This document shows positions 27,046 through 35,609 of a DNA stretch of 64,000 bases, piece after piece. The stretch covers positions 62,001-126,000 of the forward strand of contig CBDCXE010000002.1 of the NCBI GenBank assembly GCA_965223725.1. Direction: 5' to 3'. The stretch's first letter is position 1, and every line of letters begins with the position of its first letter. The DNA is from CBDCXE01 sp965223725 [NCBI: Nitrospinota bacterium]. GTDB taxonomy: Bacteria > Nitrospinota_A > UBA7883. Under the pieces are notes generated by a model, which was not told the origin of the DNA, searched no databases, and saw only the letters and a list, made by a program, of their open reading frames with translations. A program made the translations under genes and the position numbers.

Positions 27046-28251
27046 TTAATTCAGTCTATCTTCCAATGCCAATAATCGGGATTCCAGCTCGGCTATCCTC
27101 GCCTCTTTCTCTTTCACCACGTCATACAACCCCTGGATAGCAGCCAGCGCCACACCGTCGGTATCAAGGGTAGAGATCCCCTTATCATCTGCGCCCAACC
27201 GATACGCGGTATAGAAATCTTGCGCCATCGGCCCCATATGACGGACCGGTGTTTCTACACCCTTGTACTGCCAGGTGGCTATCTCTATCCCCGTCAGCTT
27301 CTCCAGCACTTCACGGCTGTCTACTTTCACAACCTTCTCTTTGGAATTGCGATCGCTGATAGCGACCCATGCCGTGGCGCCAGGGTCCAGTTTCGCGCCA
27401 AAACCGGCGCTGCTTTTTGTGAAAATATAGAAACCGCCATGGGATCGGAATATCGTCTGGTTTGCCCGAACGGTGCCGACAAACGCATTGGTATTGCTAC
27501 TATCCGCCCAGACAAATGCCCCCTTATGCTGGGCTTTGGCCTTGAAGCCAGCTGCAAAACTGTAAGCTCCACTGGCGATATTAATGCCGCCCCCCGGCAC
27601 AGTGGACCCAACGCCAGTGGCCATGTTCAGAGCGCCGCCGCCCACAGCCGCGGCGTTGCCAGCGCTGTTGGTCAAGCCTCCACTTATGGTACCGTAGCTA
27701 CCGTTCACTGTCTGCGGCCCGGAAAAGAAACCGGGTTTTGTCCCTCCACCACTTATTGTGGCGCCAAATACTCCGGCTGATACAGTGTTACCTTTGTAGC
27801 CGCCGATTATGTTCGGGCTGGTCGCATGTGGGATTACACTGAAAGCGTTCTTCACAACGAACTTGCCATCGAAATAGCCAGCGATACCACCGTTTTTGTT
27901 AACACCGTACACTCCAAGCCCTCTGGGGCTGTTGCTTTGGCCCCAAACGCCGTATGTGTAGCCAGCGGTCCCCGCATTGGAAGATGCGTATCCGAACACA
28001 CCAACCGCCTGGTTGGTCGGGCTCGTTGTTAGCCCATACACACCACTTGTAGCGCCGCTGGGGCTGGTGGCGACGCCACGAACACCAAAACCGGCGGCAT
28101 TGGAGTTGACGCCGTTGATAGCGCCTGCGTTGGCCACGCTGCCGGTTATGTTGAATGGCGCTTGCGCAGACGCTGTTTGAGTGGTTGTGAACGCGATCGC
28201 GCCCATGAAAATGAACAATGAAACTCTGCGGATAAAACTGAAAGTAATCAT
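27046..28251 (-). CDS. Secreted trimeric fibre-like protein with S74 intramolecular chaperone
   Basis: A 401-residue protein with a signal peptide (FIRRVSLFIFMGAIAFTTTQTASA) and RBS GGGAGG. The middle is Gly/Ala/Asn-rich with short repeats such as GVYGLTTSP, GVFGYASS, GVWGQSNSP, and YadA-like head turns (GGGINIASGAYSFAAG). The end (about residues 298-395) is a peptidase S74 domain: AISDRNSKEKVVKV contains the Ser and Lys of the self-cleaving dyad pattern (SDxxxK), then MGPMAQDFYTAYRLG and a coiled tail KEARIAELESRLLALEDRL. S74 domains help phage tail spikes trimerise and then cut themselves off. Here a signal peptide shows it is exported by the host, probably as a cell-surface fibre. Stands alone. 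Confidence 0.8.
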   Translation of the reverse strand: MITFSFIRRVSLFIFMGAIAFTTTQTASAQAPFNITGSVANAGAINGVNSNAAGFGVRGVATSPSGATSGVYGLTTSPTNQAVGVFGYASSNAGTAGYTYGVWGQSNSPRGLGVYGVNKNGGIAGYFDGKFVVKNAFSVIPHATSPNIIGGYKGNTVSAGVFGATISGGGTKPGFFSGPQTVNGSYGTISGGLTNSAGNAAAVGGGALNMATGVGSTVPGGGINIASGAYSFAAGFKAKAQHKGAFVWADSSNTNAFVGTVRANQTIFRSHGGFYIFTKSSAGFGAKLDPGATAWVAISDRNSKEKVVKVDSREVLEKLTGIEIATWQYKGVETPVRHMGPMAQDFYTAYRLGADDKGISTLDTDGVALAAIQGLYDVVKEKEARIAELESRLLALEDRLN

Positions 28252-28419
28252 AATTGCCTCCCTAAGGTTAATATGATTTGAGGTGATACTTTTATTATGA
28301 CAGGTTTGAGCGGATTTGAAAATAACATTTTACGGCCTTTTCGCAACATTGTTGCGCGCAGGGAGATCAACATATACCATACTCATCAGTTACTATAATC
28401 AAACAAAAGGATCAGTGGT

Positions 28420-29724
28420 TTGGCGGAGGAAGAGCAGTTTCAAGGAGTCAGTCATCAAGGGGTTGATGGGTGCGATTTTAGCGGACAAACCATGGCAAAC
28501 GCCAATTTCCGAGGCGACCTGTTCGAGGAGCATGCCAACTTTGCCAACTGTGTGTTCACCGGTGGCGCCGATTTCGGTAATGCTGTATTCAGGAAAGGGG
28601 CCACCTTCGACGGGGCCCGGTTCGGCGCAGAGGATGGTGATGGTAACCTGGAGCATGTCACGTTCGCCAACTGCCGGTTCGGCTCTTTTGATCTGGACGC
28701 GCTCCGGGCGTTGCCAGCGGAGAAGATAACGGAAACCATCAACCTGATCCGGGAAGAAGATCGGGCGGACCTGCGCGGGTTGTTTGACCCCGACCTGGCG
28801 CCATCCGCCGGTAGGGCGCGTCTGGTATCGATATTTTGCAACCTGCTGTTCCGGACCGTGACACCGGGCGAATATTACAGCCTGCTTGAAAAAAGCAAGC
28901 GCCATGTCAGCTTTGACTCCGTCCGGTTTGAGAATAACGGGAAGGTTGACTTCAGCTACACCAAGTTCGAGAACGCCGGCCCGGTCAGTTTTCGGTCAGC
29001 CCGGTTTCAGAACGCCGGGCGGGTTTATTTCGATTTCGCCTACATACAGAACCGTGGCCCGGTCGATTTCGGATCCACATTGTTCGAAAACTCAGGCGCG
29101 GTCAGTTTTTTCCGTTCACGGTTCCAGAACGTGGGTCCGGTCGATTTCGGTTCCGCTCAATTCCTGAATTCCGGAGTTATCAATTTCGAGTTTGTCCGGT
29201 TCTTTAATAGTGGCTGTGTAAACTTTTATGATCTGACCTTAATGCCTGGCGGCCCGGTTACGTTTGATAATATTGTATGGTTAAACTCGGATAGCGTATT
29301 GGATGATACTGAAGCGGAACCAGAAAGCTCGCCGGGTGATCTGATATTTACGGTTCGTAATATTCGGCCCGGTCTCGATTTTCGATTCGCAGGATGTCTG
29401 TTCCTCAACGAGGGGCTTTTAAGGCTTAATAATTTAAATATTTCTGAAATTGACGGTCGTTTGTTTCACGCCTGTCATTTCCGGCTGGGGAAAGATGGCG
29501 GCAAAATGAAAGTCGATTTCATCAATGCCATGGAAGAGATCGCCACGGTGGACAGGGGCGAGATAGAGTGGGTGAAAGCCTTGGCCAGGGGCAGGCCGAG
29601 CGTAACCATAGCCGATATTGTAAACGAGCGAAAATATCTGCCCCCGGCGAAAACAGAAGCGTGGATTGCCAGGCTGAACAGCTTCGCCGATGATGGATTC
29701 TATCAAATCCCGGTCTGCCCCTGA
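28420..29724 (+). CDS. Pentapeptide-related protein with an unusual 13-residue repeat
   Basis: A 434-residue cytoplasmic-looking protein. The start is TTG at 28420 with AAGGA upstream; the next Met is at 28492. Residues 10-70 show pentapeptide-like F-based turns (DFSGQTMANANFRGDLFEE). Residues 160-290 contain at least nine consecutive 13-residue units of the form G-x-V-x-F-x-x-x-x-F-x-N-x, e.g. GPVSFRSARFQNA, GRVYFDFAYIQNR, GPVDFGSTLFENS, GAVSFFRSRFQNV. The two F are five apart as in pentapeptide coils, but the 13-residue period is not classical. I do not know this repeat. The end is irregular helical (MEEIATVDRGEIEWVKAL). No signal peptide. Neighbours give no pathway hint. Confidence 0.7.
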   Translation: MAEEEQFQGVSHQGVDGCDFSGQTMANANFRGDLFEEHANFANCVFTGGADFGNAVFRKGATFDGARFGAEDGDGNLEHVTFANCRFGSFDLDALRALPAEKITETINLIREEDRADLRGLFDPDLAPSAGRARLVSIFCNLLFRTVTPGEYYSLLEKSKRHVSFDSVRFENNGKVDFSYTKFENAGPVSFRSARFQNAGRVYFDFAYIQNRGPVDFGSTLFENSGAVSFFRSRFQNVGPVDFGSAQFLNSGVINFEFVRFFNSGCVNFYDLTLMPGGPVTFDNIVWLNSDSVLDDTEAEPESSPGDLIFTVRNIRPGLDFRFAGCLFLNEGLLRLNNLNISEIDGRLFHACHFRLGKDGGKMKVDFINAMEEIATVDRGEIEWVKALARGRPSVTIADIVNERKYLPPAKTEAWIARLNSFADDGFYQIPVCP

Positions 29725-29924
29725 TGCCCTGCTGAACCCACCCGTCGGCCATCTTTGCTGGATCGGGGGGCTGGTTGAATTGGGTAATCTAGCTGATAAG
29801 CGTTTTCATCCGCCTCGACACACCTGGCGCTGTCATGGCGCGCCCGGCCGGCAGCATTAGAGTTGGCCTCGCAAGGCCGTCTAATCTAGTGTGATAAAAT
29901 GATCTATTATAGGTTTAACTAAAT

Positions 29925-31043
29925 ATGTCACATAAAAACTATCTGGCGACCACACTCCTGGCTTTTCTATTGGCAGTTTTCGCCGCATCGCCAGCATTCA
30001 GCCTGTTTGAAGGCGTCGATGAAGAAGCGATCGGCAGAAACGGCGATCGGCAGATCATCAAAATGTTCGGCCTGTACAACGATGAAAAGGTCCAGGAATA
30101 TGTCCGCGATGTGGCCAACCGGGTATTGGGCAATGTTAACGATCGCGAATTCATGTACCAGTTCAAGGTAGTCGACACAGAGATGGTCAACGCCTTCGCG
30201 TTGCCGGGCGGTTATATATATGTCACCCGTGGACTGTTGGCGGTTCTCAACTCCGAAGCGGCGCTGGCCGGCGTCATCGGGCACGAGATCGGGCATGTGA
30301 TCGGCCATCACTCTGTGCGCATGATGAAACAGAACATCGGCCAGCTGCTGCTGGCGTTGGGTGGACTGGCCGCCAGTGACGAGATACGAAAAAACGCCGG
30401 CGCATGGTTGACGGTGACCACTTCGCTGTCGCAACAGATAATCGCCGGCTATGGCAGGGAGATGGAGATGGAGTCGGACCAGGTGGGGATGATGCTGGCC
30501 CACGAGACCGGTTATGACCCTGACGGTATCGTATCGTTTCTGCAATCGATGCGAATGTTGGAGCGGTTGGGCGCCCATGGTTACCATGGATTTCAGGCCT
30601 CTCACCCAGACACTGTTATGCGTATAATAGAAGCGGAGGGCAAGAGCGGGCTGTTGAAAGCCCGGGGTGATGATAACAAAAAGTATGAAGACCGATACAT
30701 GGCGGCCATCGAAGGGCTGGCCTATGGCAAACCAAAATGGCGCGGGCGGACATTGCCGCCGTTCAAGATCCATATCCACACCGTGCAGGAGGGAGAGAGT
30801 TTGCGATCGCTGGCTGAAACCGTCAGCGGCGATGCAGGGATGGCAATAGAAATGGCCGCGCTAAACGGCATGAAACATAACGATACAATAAAGCCGGGAC
30901 AAAAAATAAAAGTTCTGGTAAAAGAAGATACTCCAAACAAAGGATTGTTAAAAAGCAGAAAGGAAAAAAAGAAAGATGAAATCGGCGAAGGAATTGGCGA
31001 TGGAAAAGACGAAAAGCCTGGACAGCTCACAGAAGCTCGATGA
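29925..31043 (+). CDS. M48-family zinc metallopeptidase with LysM domain (BepA-like)
   Basis: A 372-residue exported protease. Signal peptide to about residue 26 (LATTLLAFLLAVFAASPAFS). The zinc site is HEIGH at residues 120-124, with the third ligand expected in GYGREMEMESDQVGMML near 187. The C-terminus has a LysM-like domain (HTVQEGESLRSLAETVSGDAG...ALNGMKHNDTIKPGQKIKV, from about residue 288) and a Lys-rich tail. Such periplasmic proteases of the BepA/YfgC type degrade misassembled outer-membrane proteins. The LysM suggests peptidoglycan contact. lptD, a known client of BepA in E. coli, is in the same window but 20 kb away. The gene end overlaps the next small frame. Confidence 0.9.
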   Translation: MSHKNYLATTLLAFLLAVFAASPAFSLFEGVDEEAIGRNGDRQIIKMFGLYNDEKVQEYVRDVANRVLGNVNDREFMYQFKVVDTEMVNAFALPGGYIYVTRGLLAVLNSEAALAGVIGHEIGHVIGHHSVRMMKQNIGQLLLALGGLAASDEIRKNAGAWLTVTTSLSQQIIAGYGREMEMESDQVGMMLAHETGYDPDGIVSFLQSMRMLERLGAHGYHGFQASHPDTVMRIIEAEGKSGLLKARGDDNKKYEDRYMAAIEGLAYGKPKWRGRTLPPFKIHIHTVQEGESLRSLAETVSGDAGMAIEMAALNGMKHNDTIKPGQKIKVLVKEDTPNKGLLKSRKEKKKDEIGEGIGDGKDEKPGQLTEAR

Positions 31044-31257
31044 CGCGCAGAAGGAGGCGGTGGCGGAGGTAAGAAAAGTTGCGGAAGCGAAATTAGCCGA
31101 ACTGGAAATCATGTTTAAACGGAAAATGTCCCAATTAAGCCTTGCCGGAGGCAACCCCTCCTGTGTCGAGGAGGCCAGAAAAGAATACCTGCAGGAAAGA
31201 TCCGAGGTTGAGGACCTGGCCGAGTATAAAGTATTAAAAATCAAAGGTGTGGGCTAG
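30976..31257 (+). CDS. Small coiled-coil protein overlapping the M48 gene
   Basis: A 93-residue acidic/basic helical protein (KLDDAQKEAVAEVRKVAEAKLAELEIMFKRKM, then EARKEYLQERSEVEDLAEYKVLKIKG). It begins inside the last 68 bp of the protease gene in another frame; an alternative start at 31000 has a fair AGGA seven bases upstream. Predicted to be one long coiled coil with no signal peptide. No family recognised. Overlap suggests translational coupling, but expression is unproven. Confidence 0.5.
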   Translation: MKSAKELAMEKTKSLDSSQKLDDAQKEAVAEVRKVAEAKLAELEIMFKRKMSQLSLAGGNPSCVEEARKEYLQERSEVEDLAEYKVLKIKGVG

Positions 31258-31259
31258 CA

Positions 31260-31274
31260 GCGCCGGAACGGCGC
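31260..31274. other. GC-rich hairpin after the coiled-coil gene
   Basis: GCGCCG GAA CGGCGC forms a tight 6-bp stem with a 3-base loop just behind the stop at 31257. It lacks a T-run, so terminator function is doubtful. Confidence 0.35.
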
Positions 31275-31361
31275 CATTAACCCTGTCGGGTCAGGTGGAT
31301 ATGCCTTTCTATTTGCTCATTCATATTAACAACCCCTTAAGCCCATAAAAACAAGACCGCA

Positions 31362-31381
31362 CGCAAGCGAAGCGCCTTGCG
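31362..31381 (-). terminator. Weak ftsY terminator candidate
   Basis: On the minus strand CGCAAG and CTTGCG pair around an 8-base loop about 20 bp past the ftsY stop, followed after eight bases by TTGTTTTTA. A modest intrinsic terminator at best. Confidence 0.35.
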
Positions 31382-31402
31382 CCGATGGATGAGTATATTC
31401 GC

Positions 31403-32422
31403 TTATGCGTCAGCGTCGCCTGGACTGGCCATGCCAGTGCCGGAAAATGTGGCGTTCACAAAATCCTCGGCCACAAAAGGGCGCAGATCGTCTATCTTTT
31501 CGCCCACTCCGATAAGCTTTACCGGTATCTTCAGCGACTCCATGATATTGATCACCACGCCGCCTTTGGCGGTGCCGTCGAGCTTTGTCAGGGCGATGCC
31601 GGTCACGTCAATCGCCTCGTTGAAAATGGACGCCTGGTTGACCGCGTTCTGGCCGGTCGTGGCGTCGAGCACCAGCAAGACCTCATGCGGGGCGCCCGGC
31701 AGCTCGCGGCTGATGATCCGCTTGATTTTTTTCAGCTCTTCCATCAGGTTCGCCTTGCTGTGGAGTCGGCCGGCGGTGTCGGCGATCATCACGTCATGGC
31801 CCCGCGCCACGGCCGCCTTCAGCCCGTCGAAGATCACGGCGGATGGATCCGACCCGCTCTGGTGGCGGACCAGGTCTGCGCCGGAGCGCTCCGCCCAGGT
31901 CTCCAACTGGTCGATGGCGGCGGCGCGGAACGTGTCTGCGGCGGCCAGTAATACCGACCGGCCGTTGGCGGCGATGCGGGCGGCCAGCTTGCCTATGGTG
32001 GTGGTCTTGCCGGAGCCGTTGACCCCGATGACCAGGATGACGAACGGCTTCTCCAGCGGCTCCGACGGCGCCTCCGGTGTGTCGCTGACCAGTATATCGG
32101 TCAGGTCCTTTTTCACGAAATCGATGACCTGTGTTGTGTCTTTGAGCAGGTTTTTCTTCACGTTGGCGCGCAGGTCGTCCACTATCCGGCCGGTGATTTC
32201 TATCCCGATATCTGCCGACAGCAGGACCTCCTCCAGCTCATCCATGAAATCGTCGTCAAGTTTGGCGTGGGACCCGACCAGCCGGTCGAACCCTTCGTTC
32301 AGGTTTTTCCTGGTTTTGGAAAGGCCAGCGGCCAGGCGGCGGAACAGCCCCTTTTTTTTCGGTTCTTCCTTGATGGTATTGTTGGTGTCTTTGCCTGTCT
32401 CGACACCTAATAGTCGTAGCAC
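31403..32422 (-). CDS. ftsY: Signal recognition particle receptor FtsY
   Basis: A 339-residue SRP GTPase. N-terminal part is short and charged (residues 1-40), lacking the long acidic A domain of E. coli FtsY. NG domain motifs: GVNGSGKTTTIGKLA, DTAGRLHSKANLMEEL, TKLDGTAKGGVVINI. It ends with GVGEKIDDLRPFVAEDFVNATF. FtsY docks SRP-ribosome complexes to SecYEG at the membrane. It lies 74 bp downstream of queA on the same strand. Confidence 0.96.
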   Translation of the reverse strand: MLRLLGVETGKDTNNTIKEEPKKKGLFRRLAAGLSKTRKNLNEGFDRLVGSHAKLDDDFMDELEEVLLSADIGIEITGRIVDDLRANVKKNLLKDTTQVIDFVKKDLTDILVSDTPEAPSEPLEKPFVILVIGVNGSGKTTTIGKLAARIAANGRSVLLAAADTFRAAAIDQLETWAERSGADLVRHQSGSDPSAVIFDGLKAAVARGHDVMIADTAGRLHSKANLMEELKKIKRIISRELPGAPHEVLLVLDATTGQNAVNQASIFNEAIDVTGIALTKLDGTAKGGVVINIMESLKIPVKLIGVGEKIDDLRPFVAEDFVNATFSGTGMASPGDADA

Positions 32423-32496
32423 TTTTCTGTCAGCTCTCCATCCTGTTTAAAACCACGTAGTATATCAGACCAGGCTGCCACATCTGTTGGTATATT

Positions 32497-33531
32497 TTAT
32501 TCGATGAACATGGCGTCGCCATAACTGAAGAAGCGATATTTTTCGCACTTCGCCGCTTCATATGCGCGCATGATCAACCGATGTCCAGCGAAGGCGGAGA
32601 CCAGGACCAGCAACGTCGATTTGGGCAGATGGAAGTTGGTCAACAAGGCGTCCACCATTTTGAACCGGTGGCCGGGGGTTATGTATAACGATGTCTCCTG
32701 GCCGCCAGCGCGTATTTCGCCATTATCCCCCACGGCGCTCTCCAGCGCCCGGGTCACCGTGCTGCCGACTGCTATCACCCGGCGGTTTTCCGATTTGGCC
32801 CGGTTCAACGCGTCGGCGGCGCTGGTGGGTATCTCCAGCCGCTCCGCGTCCATTTTATGCTCTTCTATCGTGTCACTCTTTATCGGCCTGAAGGTGCCCG
32901 GGCCTACATGATGAATTATTTTTACAATTTCTATCCCCCGGTTCTGTATATCGGTCAAAATTTCTTCGGTGAAATGGAGGCCGGCGGTGGGGGCGGCGCA
33001 GGAGCCGTCAGCGTCGGCATAGGTTGTCTGATAGCGTTCCTTGTCTTCATCGTCGGCGATGGCGCCTTCCCTGCGTATGTATGGCGGCAGCGGAGCCTGT
33101 CCGAATTTTTCGGTCAAACGTTTAACCTCCCGCTCCGAAGCAAACCTCAGCCGCGCTGTTCCACCCTCCAGTTTTTCGGTTAATGTAACTTCGCCATCGC
33201 CCACATTTAACGTTTCACCCCCATCAAGCCTTGCGATACCTTTTATCATGGCGATCCAGACGCCCTCCCCTTCAGAGCGGATCAGCAACAGCTCGATCGA
33301 GCCGCCGGTCGCTCGCTTTGCCATCAGCCGGGCCGGGAACACCCGCGTTCGGTTCAACACCAGCGTATCGCCCGGGTGTAACAGCTCCGGGAATTTTTGA
33401 AACTGCGTGTGTTCGATTGCGTTATGACCACGGTCAACCCTCATCAGCCGGCTGTCGGACCGGGTCGGGGCCGGGCGCTGGGCTATTAATGATTCTGGCA
33501 GATAATAGTCGAACTGGTTAATATCGGTCAT
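32497..33531 (-). CDS. queA: S-adenosylmethionine:tRNA ribosyltransferase-isomerase
   Basis: A 344-residue QueA, which adds the cyclopentenyl-epoxide precursor to queuosine in tRNA. Starts FDYYLPESLIAQRPAPTRSDSRLM, and has GDTLVLNRTRVFPARLMAKRA, SCAAPTAGLHFTEEIL, IIHHVGPGTFRPIK and FHLPKSTLLVLVSAFAG. All match the family along the whole length. tgt is not adjacent. Followed by ftsY. Confidence 0.97.
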   Translation of the reverse strand: MTDINQFDYYLPESLIAQRPAPTRSDSRLMRVDRGHNAIEHTQFQKFPELLHPGDTLVLNRTRVFPARLMAKRATGGSIELLLIRSEGEGVWIAMIKGIARLDGGETLNVGDGEVTLTEKLEGGTARLRFASEREVKRLTEKFGQAPLPPYIRREGAIADDEDKERYQTTYADADGSCAAPTAGLHFTEEILTDIQNRGIEIVKIIHHVGPGTFRPIKSDTIEEHKMDAERLEIPTSAADALNRAKSENRRVIAVGSTVTRALESAVGDNGEIRAGGQETSLYITPGHRFKMVDALLTNFHLPKSTLLVLVSAFAGHRLIMRAYEAAKCEKYRFFSYGDAMFIE

Positions 33532-33587
33532 TATTAAAGCTGGCAGGTTTCGAAATCGTTTCTGACCGGTCGCCTGTATGGCGCCGG

Positions 33588-34538
33588 CTATTTCTTCACT
33601 TTTTTCTGGAAATATTCTGAGATGAGATTGAGCTGGGTAGACATAACCTGGAACTGGTTGTTCAGCTTTTTATTCATAGCCATAACTTGCGCCAGATTTT
33701 TTTTGATTTCCTTAATTTCATTGGCCTGCTTTACGCTGGCGTCTTGCACGGCTTCTACGGCGTTATTCTGGTTTGCGCCTGCCGGGGCATGCTTTCGCTC
33801 CATCGGTCCAACTTTTGTCTCCCTTTCGATCTGTTCCTTGTCCACCGGCGCCACGGTGGGTATGTGTTTATGATCGGTTTTAACCATGATTGGCGCTGCA
33901 TTTGTTCTGCGTTTGCTGGCGGACGCTTCGCCAGAGGGCGTCACCGACCTGTTCAGCTTTGCCTGAAGGCTGTTAACCATTTTTTTTGTTATCAGTTTCA
34001 AGGTTTCCTTGACGCCTTTCCCCTCCATGGCGACAGATAGCACATACTCCACATCTTTATCGTTGAGCTTTTTCTGCAATCGCTCCACCGGGATCAGCGG
34101 TTTGCAATCCTGTTTGTTATACTGGAGCACCAGAGGGATGGTTTCATAATCGATTTTGTTTTCCGCCAGGTTTTCTTTCATGTTATTCAGGCTGTCTATA
34201 TTCGCCTGTTCCTGTTCCGCCTTGCTGTCCGCCACGAACACGATCCCGTCGGCGCCCCGGAGGACCAGCCGCCGGGTGGAGTTATAATATGTCTGGCCCG
34301 GCACTGTGAAAAGCTGTAGCCGCACGTCGAACCCGTTGATAACGCCCACATCGATGGGCAAAAGATCGAAGAACAGGGTCCTGTCGGTCTCCGTGGCCAG
34401 GCTCATCAGCTGGCCCCTGCGGTCCGGGTTGACGAGTTTGTGGATCTGCTCCAGGTTGGTGGTTTTGCCGCACAGCCCTGGGCCGTAGTAGACGATTTTG
34501 GCTGTCAGCTCCCGCGCGGTATAGTTGACCGTTACCAT
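33588..34538 (-). CDS. mglA: MglA-family small GTPase with long C-terminal extension
   Basis: A 316-residue protein. Residues 1-195 are an MglA-type Ras-like GTPase: P-loop GPGLCGKTTN at 19-28, switch region LATETDRTLFFDLLP, VPGQTYYNSTRRLVLRGADG, and NKQDCKPLI. MglA sets cell polarity and directs twitching/gliding in Myxococcus and other bacteria. Residues 196-316 are an extra tail: a Lys/Ser-rich linker and a predicted coiled coil (ANEIKEIKKNLAQVMAMNKKLNNQFQ). The ATG overlaps the stop of the upstream receiver-TPR gene (TGATG), so the two are co-translated. No MglB GAP is seen. The tail may bind a partner or oligomerise. Confidence 0.9.
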   Translation of the reverse strand: MVTVNYTARELTAKIVYYGPGLCGKTTNLEQIHKLVNPDRRGQLMSLATETDRTLFFDLLPIDVGVINGFDVRLQLFTVPGQTYYNSTRRLVLRGADGIVFVADSKAEQEQANIDSLNNMKENLAENKIDYETIPLVLQYNKQDCKPLIPVERLQKKLNDKDVEYVLSVAMEGKGVKETLKLITKKMVNSLQAKLNRSVTPSGEASASKRRTNAAPIMVKTDHKHIPTVAPVDKEQIERETKVGPMERKHAPAGANQNNAVEAVQDASVKQANEIKEIKKNLAQVMAMNKKLNNQFQVMSTQLNLISEYFQKKVKK

Positions 34539-35482
34539 CAGGACTTGCCGCTTTTTTTCATTTCTATTTTTATATCGCGCAGTCTTTCCCTGGTATCCTT
34601 AAATTTCGGGTCGGCTTTATACACCGTCGCAAACATTTTGTACGCCTCTTCCATCCGGCCCATCAACACATATGAATCGGCGATATCATACCTGCAGCCA
34701 AGCTTGGCATAGTCATCCGGCGCGATTTTATAGCACTCTTTCAGTGTGTCGATCGCCTTGTCGTAGGAGCCTTCCTTTTTGTACACAAGGCTTAGCATGT
34801 TCAGGCTTTTAAAGCGCCACTCCGGATCGAGGCTGCATTTGCCAAACTGCTCCGCCGCCATCTCCAGCATATCCATTTCCATATAGGAGACGCCAAGGTT
34901 GTAATAGATTTCCGGCCCTTCATCCGTACCGCTGACTTTATTGTCCAGCTCGGTATGCAGATCCGTCAACATTTTATTGAAATCTTCAGCTTCCCGTTTT
35001 GCGGTGGCCTCTTCGACGCTCAGCACATCATCCACCGGCTTTTCTTCTTCATCCTCAGAGGCGGAATCTTCCCAAGGGTTGTAATCGTTGTATATTTCAT
35101 CTCTGGAGAAGTGATAGTTGATCCCTCGGACCAGGTGCTCCACCGGCCCGTTTTTGGTGTAAAAGGAGGATATCTTGACCGTGCGCAACGCGACCTCCGC
35201 CTTGACCTGCAGCTCTTCGGAATAGACGAAGACTTCTGTATCTTTTAGCTTTTCCTCTTCCCGGATAGAGAATATCGTTTCAAAATCGTCCTCGTCATCT
35301 TCATCCTTGTCGATATCCAGTATGACGATCGCTGGCTTTATTTTCATGAGGTTTTTAAGCAGATTTGCGTCGCGTTTAACGGTTTTGACAGGTATATCTT
35401 CTTTTTCGATAGCCGACTTTACGTTATTTTCCAGGATGAAATCATCTTCGACTAATACTACTGTCTCTGAGTTATCAACCAT
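34538..35482 (-). CDS. Receiver-domain protein with TPR repeats
   Basis: A 314-residue protein. Residues 1-130 look like a response-regulator receiver: VLVEDDF near residue 10, phospho-acceptor candidate Asp56 in AIVILDID, and a Lys in SSFYTKNG near 109. The region after Asp56 is very acidic (DKDEDDEDDFE) and not typical, so phosphorylation is uncertain. A linker rich in Asp/Glu follows (ASEDEEEKPVDD). Residues about 190-310 are TPR-like: EIYYNLGVSYMEMDMLEMAAEQFGKC, then YDKAIDTLKECYKIAPDDYA and further. Its stop overlaps the mglA start, so it is likely the signalling partner of that GTPase. Specific output unknown. Confidence 0.8.
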   Translation of the reverse strand: MVDNSETVVLVEDDFILENNVKSAIEKEDIPVKTVKRDANLLKNLMKIKPAIVILDIDKDEDDEDDFETIFSIREEEKLKDTEVFVYSEELQVKAEVALRTVKISSFYTKNGPVEHLVRGINYHFSRDEIYNDYNPWEDSASEDEEEKPVDDVLSVEEATAKREAEDFNKMLTDLHTELDNKVSGTDEGPEIYYNLGVSYMEMDMLEMAAEQFGKCSLDPEWRFKSLNMLSLVYKKEGSYDKAIDTLKECYKIAPDDYAKLGCRYDIADSYVLMGRMEEAYKMFATVYKADPKFKDTRERLRDIKIEMKKSGKS

Positions 35483-35609
35483 TTAACCCTTTCCTGCCCC
35501 CCAACCTACGCAACGTTAATTATTTATTATATAATCACCGGTCATAAGAGTAAATTGAATAAATAGGGTGTCCATTATAGATATCCACCAGAGTGTGTGA
35601 GGAGACCGG

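Noticed and set aside
35520-35545. ATTATATAAT between the STAS gene and the receiver-TPR gene, tested as a shared -10 box
   Set aside because: No acceptable -35 box at 16-18 bp on either strand; plausible but unsupported.
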